Assembly (NCBI RefSeq): GCF_000760035.1
Contig: NZ_JNAO01000013.1
Location: forward strand, 124,001 to 188,000
Direction: 5' to 3'
Length of the DNA stretch: 64,000 bases
Source of the DNA: Prochlorococcus marinus str. MIT 9314
Lineage (GTDB): Bacteria > Cyanobacteriota > Cyanobacteriia > PCC-6307 > Cyanobiaceae
In this document: positions 28,164 through 36,773 of the stretch, piece after piece
Position numbering within the stretch: the stretch's first letter is position 1
Layout of the letters: every line of letters starts with the position of its first letter
Position numbers and translations under genes: made by a program
Notes under the pieces: generated by a model
Told to the model about the DNA's origin: nothing
The model's input: only the letters and a program-made list of their open reading frames with translations
Database searches by the model: none

Positions 28164-29387
28164 ATGAATAAGTTTCCAAGAAGTGCTTATGTGCACATTC
28201 CTTTCTGCCACAGAAGGTGTTTTTATTGTGATTTTGCAGTTATTCCATTAGGAAACAAAGTTGAAACTTTAAAAGGTTATGGCAGTAAAACTGTTCAAGA
28301 TTATTTGCAATTTTTATATAAAGAAATATTGTCAATTAAGCACAAATCACCTCTATCTACAATTTATGTAGGAGGCGGTACGCCATCAATTTTAGATCCA
28401 ACCCAAATCAAAGAATTAATTGATCTTTTTAAAGAAAATTATGGAATTGACTATGGTGCTGAAATCACTATGGAGGTTGATCCAGCTAGTTTTACTCAAG
28501 ATGATCTTTTTGGATTCATAAATGCTGGGATAAATAGATTTAGTCTCGGAGTACAAAGTTTTAATAATCAGATACTTCAAAAGTCTGGAAGGCGTCATTT
28601 GAAAGAAGATGCAGAAAAATCTTGTTTATGGTTGAAGAGAGAATATGATTCTGGGTCAATAAAAAGCTGGAGTTTAGACTTAATTCAAAACTTGCCACTT
28701 AGTGGATTTAAAGAATGGCAAGATGACTTAAAAAAAGCAATAACATTTTCACCACCGCATCTATCTATTTATGATTTAAATATTGAAAATGGCACTGTTT
28801 TTAAAAAATTAATTAATTTGGGAAAATTAAAACTCCCAGTTGAAGAAGAAGCTTTTAGAAATAGTGAATCAACCCATTTAATTTTAAAAAACTCAGGGTA
28901 TTCAAGATACGAAATCTCAAATTATTGCCTCCCGCGGCATCAATCGAGACATAATAGAGTTTATTGGAGTGGTTTAGGATGGTGGAGTTTTGGTCAAGGT
29001 TCCACTAGTTCACCTTGGGGGGAAAAGTTAACTAGACCAAGAGTTAGTAAAGAATATAAAGAATGGGTAATTAGACAAACCGAATTTAATTTAGATTCAT
29101 CTCTAACTAATAAGGAGTTTGTCTATAAAGAACCTGATGAGAAAATAATGTTGGGATTAAGACTGAAAGAGGGTATAGATATCAAAGAAGTCTTTAGAGA
29201 ACAAGACTGGGAAAACAAAAAATTTGAAAGCAACTTTAGTAAATTGCTTGAAGAATGGGAAAGATTTCTTAAAAGTGGACTCTTAATAAGAAAGGGGAAT
29301 AGATTCTTTTTAAATGAGCCTAATGGAATGGAACTAAGCAATCAAGTTCTTGTTTCTATGTTTAAGTGGTGGGATGATATTAATTAA
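28164..29387 (+). CDS. hemW: radical SAM HemW (HemN-like) protein
   Basis: Radical SAM protein of the HemN family. The sequence begins AYVHIPFCHRRCFYCDF, with the CxxxCxxC cluster motif, followed by YVGGGTPS and RFSLGVQSFNNQIL. Length (407 residues) and the single cluster motif fit HemW, a heme-handling protein, better than true oxygen-independent coproporphyrinogen oxidase; the product name in databases is often the latter. I chose the ATG at 28164; a TTG six bases upstream would add two residues. The 3' end overlaps panB, convergent, by eight bases. Confidence 0.92.
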   Translation: MNKFPRSAYVHIPFCHRRCFYCDFAVIPLGNKVETLKGYGSKTVQDYLQFLYKEILSIKHKSPLSTIYVGGGTPSILDPTQIKELIDLFKENYGIDYGAEITMEVDPASFTQDDLFGFINAGINRFSLGVQSFNNQILQKSGRRHLKEDAEKSCLWLKREYDSGSIKSWSLDLIQNLPLSGFKEWQDDLKKAITFSPPHLSIYDLNIENGTVFKKLINLGKLKLPVEEEAFRNSESTHLILKNSGYSRYEISNYCLPRHQSRHNRVYWSGLGWWSFGQGSTSSPWGEKLTRPRVSKEYKEWVIRQTEFNLDSSLTNKEFVYKEPDEKIMLGLRLKEGIDIKEVFREQDWENKKFESNFSKLLEEWERFLKSGLLIRKGNRFFLNEPNGMELSNQVLVSMFKWWDDIN

Positions 29388-30153
29388 GTCTTTCAGAGTC
29401 TACCCATTTTTTTAATTTATCTTTAAATAATTTCTTTCCTTGGATAATTGGTTGGCAAAATGGTGGTTGATCATCATTGAGGCCTAACAAATCTGCAGTA
29501 ACTCTTACTTGCCCATCGCAATAATTACCTGCACCGATACCTATTATGGGAATTGCTAAAGAATTTTGTATTTCTTTAGCAAGCAAATCAGGAATATGTT
29601 CAAGAACTATTGAAAAACATCCTAATTCTTCAAGAATTGAAGCCTCTTTCTTGATTTTTTCTTGGCTTGCTAAGCTTTCTCCTTGTTTTTTAAATCCAAT
29701 ATTTAGATAGCTTTGTGGTGTAAGACCTATATGACCCATAACAGGGATTCCCATTCTTATTAATCTAGAAATAACTTTTTGTATTTCTGGTTCAGCTCCT
29801 TCCACTTTTACAGCTTTTGCATAAGTGCTCTGAATGATTTTCCCTGCATACTCAACAGCTTTATCCTCACCACATTGGTAAGTCAGGAAAGGCATATCTG
29901 AGACAACTAAAGGTTGTTCCTCAATTTTCTTCTTAAATCCTCTTGAAACAGCATTAGTATGATAAATTATGTTTTCTAAAGTTAATGGCAATGTCGATTT
30001 GTATCCTAAGCAGACCATTGCTAATGAATCTCCTACAAGGATGAGATCAACATTTGCTTGTTCTGCAATAGATCCTGATATGGAGTCCCATGCAGTAAGT
30101 GCAATGATTTTGCGAGATTTTTTTTTATAATTAACTAGGTCTGAAGGTAACAT
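29380..30153 (-). CDS. panB: 3-methyl-2-oxobutanoate hydroxymethyltransferase
   Basis: Ketopantoate synthesis in the pantothenate/coenzyme A pathway, using methylene-tetrahydrofolate. The 257 residues carry ALTAWDSISGSIAEQA and the magnesium-site LVGDSLAMVCLGY, VKVEGAE, GHIGLTPQS and IGIGAG motifs. It is convergent with hemW and lies 47 bases left of the SRP RNA gene, which reads away from it. Confidence 0.96.
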   Translation of the reverse strand: MLPSDLVNYKKKSRKIIALTAWDSISGSIAEQANVDLILVGDSLAMVCLGYKSTLPLTLENIIYHTNAVSRGFKKKIEEQPLVVSDMPFLTYQCGEDKAVEYAGKIIQSTYAKAVKVEGAEPEIQKVISRLIRMGIPVMGHIGLTPQSYLNIGFKKQGESLASQEKIKKEASILEELGCFSIVLEHIPDLLAKEIQNSLAIPIIGIGAGNYCDGQVRVTADLLGLNDDQPPFCQPIIQGKKLFKDKLKKWVDSERLN

Positions 30154-30188
30154 AATAAATTTATGTATCTTTTTTAATCAAGAATTGC

Positions 30189-30194
30189 TAATAT
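30189..30194 (+). promoter_or_regulatory. -10 element of the SRP RNA
   Basis: TAATAT ends six bases before the first base of the SRP RNA stem, the right spacing for a bacterial -10 box. No good -35 element is visible, as is common for Prochlorococcus promoters. Confidence 0.5.
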
Positions 30195-30200
30195 ATTTTT

Positions 30201-30294
30201 GACTCGGCCTTTCGCGGTTTTAACGCCTAAACCTGGTCAGGACCGGAAGGTAGCAGCCACAAGGGATGCTTGAGGCAGGCGAGATAACCGAGTC
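30201..30294 (+). ncRNA. ffs: signal recognition particle RNA (small, 4.5S type)
   Basis: A 94-base hairpin RNA whose ends pair exactly (GACTCGG at 30201-30207 with CCGAGTC at 30288-30294). The apical region holds the highly conserved Ffh-binding sequence GGTCAGGACCGGAAGGTAGC, with the GGAA tetraloop and the asymmetric bulge. It partners the Ffh protein encoded at 56886-58355. Short bacterial SRP RNA without an Alu domain. Confidence 0.97.
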
Positions 30295-30314
30295 ACTCTA
30301 TTTTACCCTTTAAC

Positions 30315-31430
30315 TTAACCTATATCTTTTTTATTTTGTCTTAATCTCAAGAACTCAGGTATACTTGCTCCTGATTCTTTATTGTCCGAAAAATTATATA
30401 GGGGTTGATTAGATAATCTGTTTTTTATTCTTTGCTGGTTCAATGGTTGGGTTGTTTCAAATCCTGTAGCAATTACAGTAACTTGTATCTCCCCTTCCAT
30501 TGTCTCATCGACTACTGCACCAACAATTATATTCGCTTCTTGATCAACAACATCATAAATAATTTCAGATGCAGAGGTCATGTCTTCTAAAGTCATGTCT
30601 TTGCCACCAGTAATATTTATAACGCAGCCTTTAGCTCCATCAATTCTAGCTGCTTCTAATAAAGGACTGTTCATTGCTGCTTGTGCTGCCTCTATAGCTC
30701 TCGACCTTCCTGAACCTATGCCTATTCCGAGGAGAGCGGTGCCAGCTTCTGTCATAACTGATCTTACATCTGCAAAATCAACATTAACTAACCCTGGGCA
30801 GGTAATTATGTCACTAATTCCTTTGACGCCCATCCTTAGAACATCATCAGCATTCCTAAATGCTTCTTGAAGGGGGGCTCCTGCTATAACGTCTTTTAAT
30901 CGGTCATTTGGAATAACTATAAGAGTATCAACGTTTTCAGCTAGTCTTGCGATCCCCTCTTCTGCTTGACGCATTCTTCTTTTCCCTTCAAAAGAAAATG
31001 GTTTAGTTACTATACCTACTGTTAGAGCCCCACTTTGTTTGGCGACTTCCGCAACAACGGGAGCTGCACCTGTACCAGTTCCTCCACCCATTCCAGCGGC
31101 TATAAAAACTAGATCAGATCCCTCTAAAGCTTGTTGAAGCTCTTCTTTTGATTCTTCGGCTGCTTTTTGCCCAATACTTGGATTTCCCCCTGCGCCTAAA
31201 CCTCTAGTGAGATTTTGCCCAAGTTGAACCCTACTCTCTGCAGAAGATTGTATTAGGGCTTGTGCATCAGTATTGAGGACCCTAAATGAAACACCTTCTA
31301 AATCACTATTTATCATTCTATTGACTGCATTACTGCCACCACCACCAACACCAATTACTTCTATTTTGGCGTTTTGGCTTGGAAGGATTTCTCTCGATTG
31401 ATCAAAGTTTGGATTGTTACCGAAGCTCAT
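30315..31430 (-). CDS. ftsZ: cell division GTPase FtsZ
   Basis: Tubulin-like GTPase that builds the division ring. The 371 residues have the GTP signature [17 protein letters not shown] near residue 107, the [15 protein letters not shown] start, and the T7 catalytic loop [11 protein letters not shown] near residue 210. The C-terminal peptide [12 protein letters not shown] matches the FtsZ tail that binds partner proteins. No ftsA is present, as expected for cyanobacteria; ZipN at 54733 takes that place. A 12-base palindrome lies 17 bases upstream of its start. Confidence 0.98.
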   Translation of the reverse strand: MSFGNNPNFDQSREILPSQNAKIEVIGVGGGGSNAVNRMINSDLEGVSFRVLNTDAQALIQSSAESRVQLGQNLTRGLGAGGNPSIGQKAAEESKEELQQALEGSDLVFIAAGMGGGTGTGAAPVVAEVAKQSGALTVGIVTKPFSFEGKRRMRQAEEGIARLAENVDTLIVIPNDRLKDVIAGAPLQEAFRNADDVLRMGVKGISDIITCPGLVNVDFADVRSVMTEAGTALLGIGIGSGRSRAIEAAQAAMNSPLLEAARIDGAKGCVINITGGKDMTLEDMTSASEIIYDVVDQEANIIVGAVVDETMEGEIQVTVIATGFETTQPLNQQRIKNRLSNQPLYNFSDNKESGASIPEFLRLRQNKKDIG

Positions 31431-31446
31431 CTCTTAATAGGAATCT

Positions 31447-31458
31447 AATACTAGTATT
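31447..31458. promoter_or_regulatory. 12-base palindrome upstream of ftsZ
   Basis: AATACTAGTATT is a perfect palindrome; with the flanking CT and GG it extends by one wobble and one normal pair. It lies 17 bases before the ftsZ start codon, in the 178-base gap after ftsQ. It could be an operator for a dimeric repressor or a hairpin in the leader. No regulator is identified. Confidence 0.3.
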
Positions 31459-31608
31459 GGGTGCATTATGAACTTACTGAGCTCATCTGTAGGAAATTGT
31501 TGAGGAAAATCCTAAAAATATTTATTTATTAAATATTTTGTTTGAATGCAAAACCCATATCAACACTACAATAATTAAAAAAAATTACTCAAGACCCTTT
31601 TTCAAATA

Positions 31609-32334
31609 TTAGGGTTTGAACACTTTTATTTTTGGTTTATCTGGATTAGTAAGATCAATATTATCTATTTTTAATGAAAAGCTATTTTTTTTAAATTCAT
31701 CTTTTAAATTATTTATTATTTGTAATTGATAATTGATTAATTTTGGTTTATATCCCAAGAATATTGTTTTTAAATCCTTTTCCTCAATAGTTAGAAACCC
31801 ATCGGAAGAAAAAGTTATTTTAACTATCTCTAATTCATAATTCTCTTTAGCGATAAAAATTTCAGATAATACTTTTTTAAATTTTTCTTTCCATCCAAAA
31901 ACATGTATGTTTAATTTATTCAAATTTTTTTCTTCCACATTTTGTTTATTGATAAAAATTCCATCTTTATCAATAAAGCCTAATATTTTTTCGTTTTTTG
32001 ACATCCTCTCACCGTAAGCAATTGGAGTTCTTGTATTAACATGAACTTTCAAACTAAAAGGAAATAATTCTCTGTTTACCGAAACATTCTTGAGAGATAA
32101 ATTTTGTTTTAACTCTTTTTCTAAGAAATTAGTATTAACAAAAATTAATCGGATCGGAAAATTTAAAGATGAATTTTTTACCACATCATTTTGCGAAAAT
32201 AATTCAGAACCGGAAATCCTAATGTCTTGAGGAACAACTTTTTTGAGAGTTTTTATGCTTAATAAGCTTGTTAAAAATAAAAATGAAATTAGAAAAAAAA
32301 AGCTTCTATTTTTGATTACTTTTTGAGTTTTCAC
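31609..32334 (-). CDS. ftsQ: FtsQ/DivIB-type division protein
   Basis: Bitopic inner-membrane divisome protein. Of its 241 residues, a short basic N-terminus is followed by one membrane span (about 11-27, FFFLISFLFLTSLLSIK) and a periplasmic POTRA domain (IRISGSELFSQNDVVKNSS-like, seen as DIRISGSELFSQNDVV). Then comes the FtsQ-like beta region, with VHVNTRTPIAYGER and LGFIDKDGIFI. Divergent from E. coli FtsQ, but position before ftsZ and domain order agree. Its start overlaps the stop of the unknown gene upstream (ATGA type). Confidence 0.88.
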   Translation of the reverse strand: MKTQKVIKNRSFFFLISFLFLTSLLSIKTLKKVVPQDIRISGSELFSQNDVVKNSSLNFPIRLIFVNTNFLEKELKQNLSLKNVSVNRELFPFSLKVHVNTRTPIAYGERMSKNEKILGFIDKDGIFINKQNVEEKNLNKLNIHVFGWKEKFKKVLSEIFIAKENYELEIVKITFSSDGFLTIEEKDLKTIFLGYKPKLINYQLQIINNLKDEFKKNSFSLKIDNIDLTNPDKPKIKVFKP

Positions 32335-32741
32335 AAATCACATCGAGCTTTTTCCATCAGTTGGTCCATCCATTTCCTAGCTTGCTCTGCATCTGAAAAT
32401 GGTACATCCATCTCTTTCCCATCGCCTACTAATCTCAACCTACATTTACCTTGAGATTCACTTGTTAGAGGAGCTTCTCCTGAAGTTAGTGCCATTAATT
32501 CAACTAATTCCAGTTTCTTGATTGTAAAACAATCTTTTTCTTCAAATTTACCAGCTTCAAATGCGCTCCACTTTAACTCCCCATCTTTTAGGGACGCTGC
32601 ACCTGAACTATCTAACTTGCACAGTTCAGAATCACTAGCCCAACTTCTAAAAAGATTTTGCCTCCTTCTTTCTAACCATCCAAGTGCAGTTAATAAAATG
32701 AAGATTAAAAGTAATGGTAACCAAAGTAGTCCATGCAACAT
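32331..32741 (-). CDS. unknown membrane-anchored protein between ddl and ftsQ
   Basis: Unrecognised 136-residue protein, apparently conserved in cyanobacteria. One N-terminal span (about residues 3-22, HGLLWLPLLLIFILLTALGW) is followed by an Arg-rich stop (ERRRQN) and a soluble domain with four Cys. It is coupled by a four-base overlap to ftsQ and lies ten bases downstream of ddl, so it belongs to a cell-wall and division transcript. A divisome role is inference from position only. Confidence 0.78.
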   Translation of the reverse strand: MLHGLLWLPLLLIFILLTALGWLERRRQNLFRSWASDSELCKLDSSGAASLKDGELKWSAFEAGKFEEKDCFTIKKLELVELMALTSGEAPLTSESQGKCRLRLVGDGKEMDVPFSDAEQARKWMDQLMEKARCDL

Positions 32742-32751
32742 TTGATTTAAA

Positions 32752-33819
32752 TTACGAATCTAAAGATATATCCACCAGTTTAGCCACAAGTTGTTCAATA
32801 TTTAAACCTGAAGCTTCCCAAAGCATTGGAAACATACTTTTTTTTGTAAAACCGGGGATTGTATTTATTTCATTTAGCAAAATTTTATTTGAAGATTTTT
32901 CTAAAAAGAAATCTACTCTTGCAAAACCGAAAATATTTAGTGCTCTACAACTTTTAATAGCAATTTCTTTAATTTCTTTTGTGATTTTAGAATCTATTTC
33001 AGCCGGGATAATTATTTTATTGTTTGAGTGATATTTCGAATTGTAATCATACCAATCACTTTTATAATTTACCTCGCCTATCTCAGAGGCTAAGAGTTTT
33101 GAATTCCCAATTATTCCGCATTCAATCTCCCTTACCTCTAAACCTTCCTCTATTAAGATTCTTGGATCTATTTCCCGAGCCTTTTCTAATGCTTGTAATA
33201 ATCCTGATTCACTTATGACTTTGGAGATGCCAAGAGATGATCCAGAGTTAGATGGTTTAACAAAAACAGGAAAATTAAATTTTTTTAAAATTTTATTAAT
33301 TATTTTATTTTTTACTTCATTATCTTTAAGATCTTCATTTTGAAAAACTAGATAATTAACTTGTGGAAGTTTAAGATTTGAAAAAATTGTTTTCATCAAT
33401 ATTTTATCCATTCCAAGTGCAGATCCAATAATTCCACATCCGACTAAAGGTTTCTTTGTAAATCTAAGTAAGCCATGAATTGATCCATCCTCACCATTAA
33501 ATCCATGTAAAAGAGGAAACCAAACATCAACATTTTGAAATTCGATTCCTTCAAGGAAGTTAACTTTTTCTTGAATAAAAATTTCTTGTTTTTTTGTTTT
33601 ACTTTTATCAATTTCACCTATTAGGATTTTTTCTGAACTATAACTATCAAGCCAATCTCCAAATTTGTTTATGTAGAAGGCTTTAATTATGAAACGTTCT
33701 TTGTTTATTTCTGATTTAAATGCTTGAAAAACTGTTTTTGCAGAGGATATCGATACTTCATGTTCATTGGAATAACCACCAAATATTAACCCAATACATT
33801 TTTTCTTTCCCCCAATCAT
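32752..33819 (-). CDS. ddl: D-alanine--D-alanine ligase
   Basis: ATP-grasp ligase that makes the D-Ala-D-Ala dipeptide of peptidoglycan. The 355 residues contain IFGGYSNEHEVSISSA near the N-terminus, PLLHGFNGEDGSIHGLL, the ATP-grasp VKPSNSGSSLGISKV, and the C-terminal LNEINTIPGFTKKSMFP metal/substrate loop. All family motifs are complete. It lies 11 bases after miaB on the same strand and ahead of the unknown gene, ftsQ and ftsZ. Confidence 0.97.
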   Translation of the reverse strand: MIGGKKKCIGLIFGGYSNEHEVSISSAKTVFQAFKSEINKERFIIKAFYINKFGDWLDSYSSEKILIGEIDKSKTKKQEIFIQEKVNFLEGIEFQNVDVWFPLLHGFNGEDGSIHGLLRFTKKPLVGCGIIGSALGMDKILMKTIFSNLKLPQVNYLVFQNEDLKDNEVKNKIINKILKKFNFPVFVKPSNSGSSLGISKVISESGLLQALEKAREIDPRILIEEGLEVREIECGIIGNSKLLASEIGEVNYKSDWYDYNSKYHSNNKIIIPAEIDSKITKEIKEIAIKSCRALNIFGFARVDFFLEKSSNKILLNEINTIPGFTKKSMFPMLWEASGLNIEQLVAKLVDISLDS

Positions 33820-33830
33820 TTAGAAAAAAA

Positions 33831-35225
33831 TTATAGATAAAGTTCGCCTGTTAAAGAGAAAGGTCTTGCTTCATTAATTCTGACATCTATCTCATCTCCC
33901 AATGAAAAATTAAAGTCAATGTTTTTTGGGATCTCTACGAAAGTTAGTCTATTTGTTCTAGTTCTACCCATAATTTGCGAGGAATTTTTTGGATTTAAAC
34001 CCTCAATTAAAACGCTTTCTGTATTATTAATATATCTTTTGTTTCTGCTCCTAGCAGTTTTCTCGACCAAATCATTAATTTCTTGCAATCTATCTTTTTT
34101 CACCTTTTCTGAAAGTTGATTCGACCAAACTGCCGCAGGCGTATTTGGTCTTGGAGAGTATGCTGCTGTATTTACTTGATCAAAGCCAATTTCTGTTATT
34201 AGTTTTAAAGTATCTTGGTATTGTTTTTCGCTTTCTCCTGGGAATGCAACTATTGCGTCAGCTGTGATTGATGCATCTGGCATTAATGATCTTATATTCT
34301 CGATAATATTTTTATACTTTTTGATAGTGTATCCTCTGGACATTTGCTTTAAAATTTCATCATTTCCACTTTGGAAAGGAATATGGAAATGTTCACAGAC
34401 TTTATCAAGTTCATAACAAGCTTGAATCAATCTTTTTGAAAAATATCTTGGATGACTAGTAGCAAATCTTATTCTGCGAATTCCTTTAACATCATGAATA
34501 AAATATAAAAGATCAGTTAAAGTATTCTCTTTTCTCCCCTCTTTTGTGGTTCCTGGAAGGTCTCTACCATATGCATCAATGTTCTGACCCAAAAGAGTAA
34601 TTTCTTTAAAATTATTATCAGCTAATTTTTGGATCTCACTTTTTATCGCATTTGGATATCTTGATTGCTCTTTTCCTCTTACAGATGGGACTACACAATA
34701 TGAACATCTTTCATTACATCCATAAATGATATTAACCCAGCCACAAATAGAGCTTTCTCTTCTGGCGCTTGTTATGTCTTCAGAAATGAAGTTTTCTTCT
34801 GTGGCAGAAACTTGATTTCCTAAATCAACTTTCCCCAGAAGATTCTCAAGATTATTTACGTGTTGAGGCCCCATAACCAGATCAAGTTCTGGGACTCTCC
34901 TTAGTAAGGACTCTCCCTCTTGCTGAGCAAGGCAACCTGCAACAACAAGTTTTAAGCTGGGTGTTTTGTGCTTTCTTTTTGCTTGTCTTCCTAGAAAGCT
35001 ATAGACTTTTTGCTCCGCATTATCTCTGATTGTGCATGTATTGTACAAGACCAAATCCGCATTTAATTCATTATCTGCTCTGGTATATCCCATTTTCTCT
35101 AATGTACCAGCCATTCTCTCAGAATCAGCCTTGTTCATTTGGCATCCAAATGTGGTTATCCAATAACTACCAGTAGTTGAATTCTTTTGAAAAATTTTTT
35201 CGTCTGGTTTTGTGTTTGTTAGCAC
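33831..35225 (-). CDS. miaB: tRNA-2-methylthio-N6-dimethylallyladenosine synthase
   Basis: Radical SAM methylthiotransferase acting on A37 of tRNAs. The 464 residues have the N-terminal UPF0004 domain with three cluster Cys ([35 protein letters not shown]). The radical SAM motif [13 protein letters not shown] follows, and then a C-terminal TRAM domain ([13 protein letters not shown]). All six cluster Cys are present. It heads the leftward run miaB, ddl, unknown, ftsQ, ftsZ; tRNA-His lies upstream. Confidence 0.97.
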   Translation of the reverse strand: MLTNTKPDEKIFQKNSTTGSYWITTFGCQMNKADSERMAGTLEKMGYTRADNELNADLVLYNTCTIRDNAEQKVYSFLGRQAKRKHKTPSLKLVVAGCLAQQEGESLLRRVPELDLVMGPQHVNNLENLLGKVDLGNQVSATEENFISEDITSARRESSICGWVNIIYGCNERCSYCVVPSVRGKEQSRYPNAIKSEIQKLADNNFKEITLLGQNIDAYGRDLPGTTKEGRKENTLTDLLYFIHDVKGIRRIRFATSHPRYFSKRLIQACYELDKVCEHFHIPFQSGNDEILKQMSRGYTIKKYKNIIENIRSLMPDASITADAIVAFPGESEKQYQDTLKLITEIGFDQVNTAAYSPRPNTPAAVWSNQLSEKVKKDRLQEINDLVEKTARSRNKRYINNTESVLIEGLNPKNSSQIMGRTRTNRLTFVEIPKNIDFNFSLGDEIDVRINEARPFSLTGELYL

Positions 35226-35297
35226 TTTGCTAGGAATTTTTTATGATTCTTTAATTCAAAATTACAATTTAAAAAATTTTGCTGCAATTTTTTTGAG

Positions 35298-35371
35298 GGC
35301 GAGCGAGGGGATTCGAACCCCCGAATAGCGGCGCCACAAGCCGCTGCCTTAACCACTTGGCGACGCCCGCC
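35298..35371 (-). tRNA. tRNA-His (GTG)
   Basis: Read on the minus strand, the acceptor GCGGGCG pairs with CGCTCGC (one G-U). The anticodon stem GCGGC/GCCGC holds the loop TTGTGGC with anticodon GTG, and the T arm is GGGGGTTCGAATCCCC. The encoded extra G at -1 (35371) and the discriminator C73 (35298) are the tRNA-His identity elements. No CCA is encoded. It is 72 bases upstream of miaB. Confidence 0.97.
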
Positions 35372-35500
35372 TCACATTTATAAATTTAACAACTCAAGGG
35401 TAATTTTTCATAGTTATTTTTATCTTTTAGCTAAATTTTTAATTATTTTCTAATTCAGTAATGTTTTCTTATGATTTAAAATAAAAGAAAATTTAAAAAT

Positions 35501-36736
35501 TTGAGTAATTCCGGCACAGCTGAGGTTCTTATTCCCAGAAGCCTTTGTGTAATAGAAGATATAGATAACCTCATTACCGATGTAGAGGATTTATGTTCAG
35601 TGTCCATTAGTTGGGAGGATGGATTTGTTTCTGAGTTAAAGCCTTTAAAAAATAAAATTACAAAACCAAAAAATATTTTATTCCCAAGATTTGTTGAAAC
35701 GCATTCGCATTTTGATAAATCTTTTACATGGGCAGACTTTCCTAATCTGGAATCAAACTACGGAGGAGCATTATTAGTAAATCTTGAAGAACATAAAACT
35801 AGAACTACAGATAAGGTTCTTGAAAGAGTTGAGAAATCATTAAAACTTGCCATACAAAATGGATACCGAGCAATTAGAAGTCATATCGATACATACAAAG
35901 GTCAATCTATTGACATTTGGATTGAACTTTTTAAATTACAACAAAAATTTTCATCTGAGTTGACTCTACAATACGTTGCTCTAGCTCCAGTAGAATTCTG
36001 GGATACAACTGATGGAGAAGATTTGGCAAAAATATTTTCCTCTAATGGAGGTATTTTAGGAGGTGTTATTGTACCTCCTTTCAATAAAAAAAATACAAGC
36101 AAATTTCTAACGAAGATGCTTCTTCTTGCTAGTAAATATAAATTAGAAATTGATTTGCATATAGATGAATCAATTATTGAACCTGGAGCGGGAATAAAAG
36201 TTTTATTAGAAACAATCGAAAATTTAAAAATTAATAGTATTCCGATCACTTGTAGTCATTTGAGTAGTCTTATTTCTCTAAGTAATAGAGAGATTTTAAA
36301 TTTAGGAGAAAAAATGGCTGAGAAAAATATTAAGGTTATTGCTTTACCCCTAACAAATTTTTGGCTGCTCAATCGAAGTAATAAAACTACTTCATTAAAA
36401 AGACCAGTTGCGCCAATTAAGCAATTACAAAAATCACATGTGGATGTATCTCTTGGTAGTGATAATGTTCAAGACCCTTGGTACCCATTTGGTAATTTTG
36501 ACCCTTTTTATGTGTTGTCTTGCTCGATGCCTATGCTTCAACTAAATCCCTGGGAGAGAATGACTCTATCTTCTATTTTTTTAGCTCCAAGCAGATTATT
36601 AAATTTAAAATGGGATGGTTTAATTAAAAAAGGTTGTCCTGCTGATTTTGTGATCTTAGATGCACAAAGATGGGCAGATGTTTTTTCAAGCAATTTAAAG
36701 AGAAAAGTATTTATAAACGGCGATTTATATTGCTAA
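35501..36736 (+). CDS. cytosine-deaminase-like amidohydrolase
   Basis: Metal-dependent deaminase or hydrolase of the CodA branch, 411 residues. The metal and catalytic pattern is complete: THSHFDKS (His68, His70), DLHIDES (His with Glu three residues on), TCSHLSSL (His) and LGSDNVQDPWYPFGN (Asp), the last close to the CodA consensus. Where CodA has a substrate-contacting Gln (PQEG), this protein has Val (APVEFWD, near residue 163). The substrate is therefore uncertain and may not be cytosine. It starts at a TTG; no ATG precedes the conserved region. An FAD oxidase gene follows 37 bases later. Confidence 0.85.
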   Translation: MSNSGTAEVLIPRSLCVIEDIDNLITDVEDLCSVSISWEDGFVSELKPLKNKITKPKNILFPRFVETHSHFDKSFTWADFPNLESNYGGALLVNLEEHKTRTTDKVLERVEKSLKLAIQNGYRAIRSHIDTYKGQSIDIWIELFKLQQKFSSELTLQYVALAPVEFWDTTDGEDLAKIFSSNGGILGGVIVPPFNKKNTSKFLTKMLLLASKYKLEIDLHIDESIIEPGAGIKVLLETIENLKINSIPITCSHLSSLISLSNREILNLGEKMAEKNIKVIALPLTNFWLLNRSNKTTSLKRPVAPIKQLQKSHVDVSLGSDNVQDPWYPFGNFDPFYVLSCSMPMLQLNPWERMTLSSIFLAPSRLLNLKWDGLIKKGCPADFVILDAQRWADVFSSNLKRKVFINGDLYC

Positions 36737-36773
36737 TTGGCTAATTTATATACAAAGCATAAAATTTCTATTA

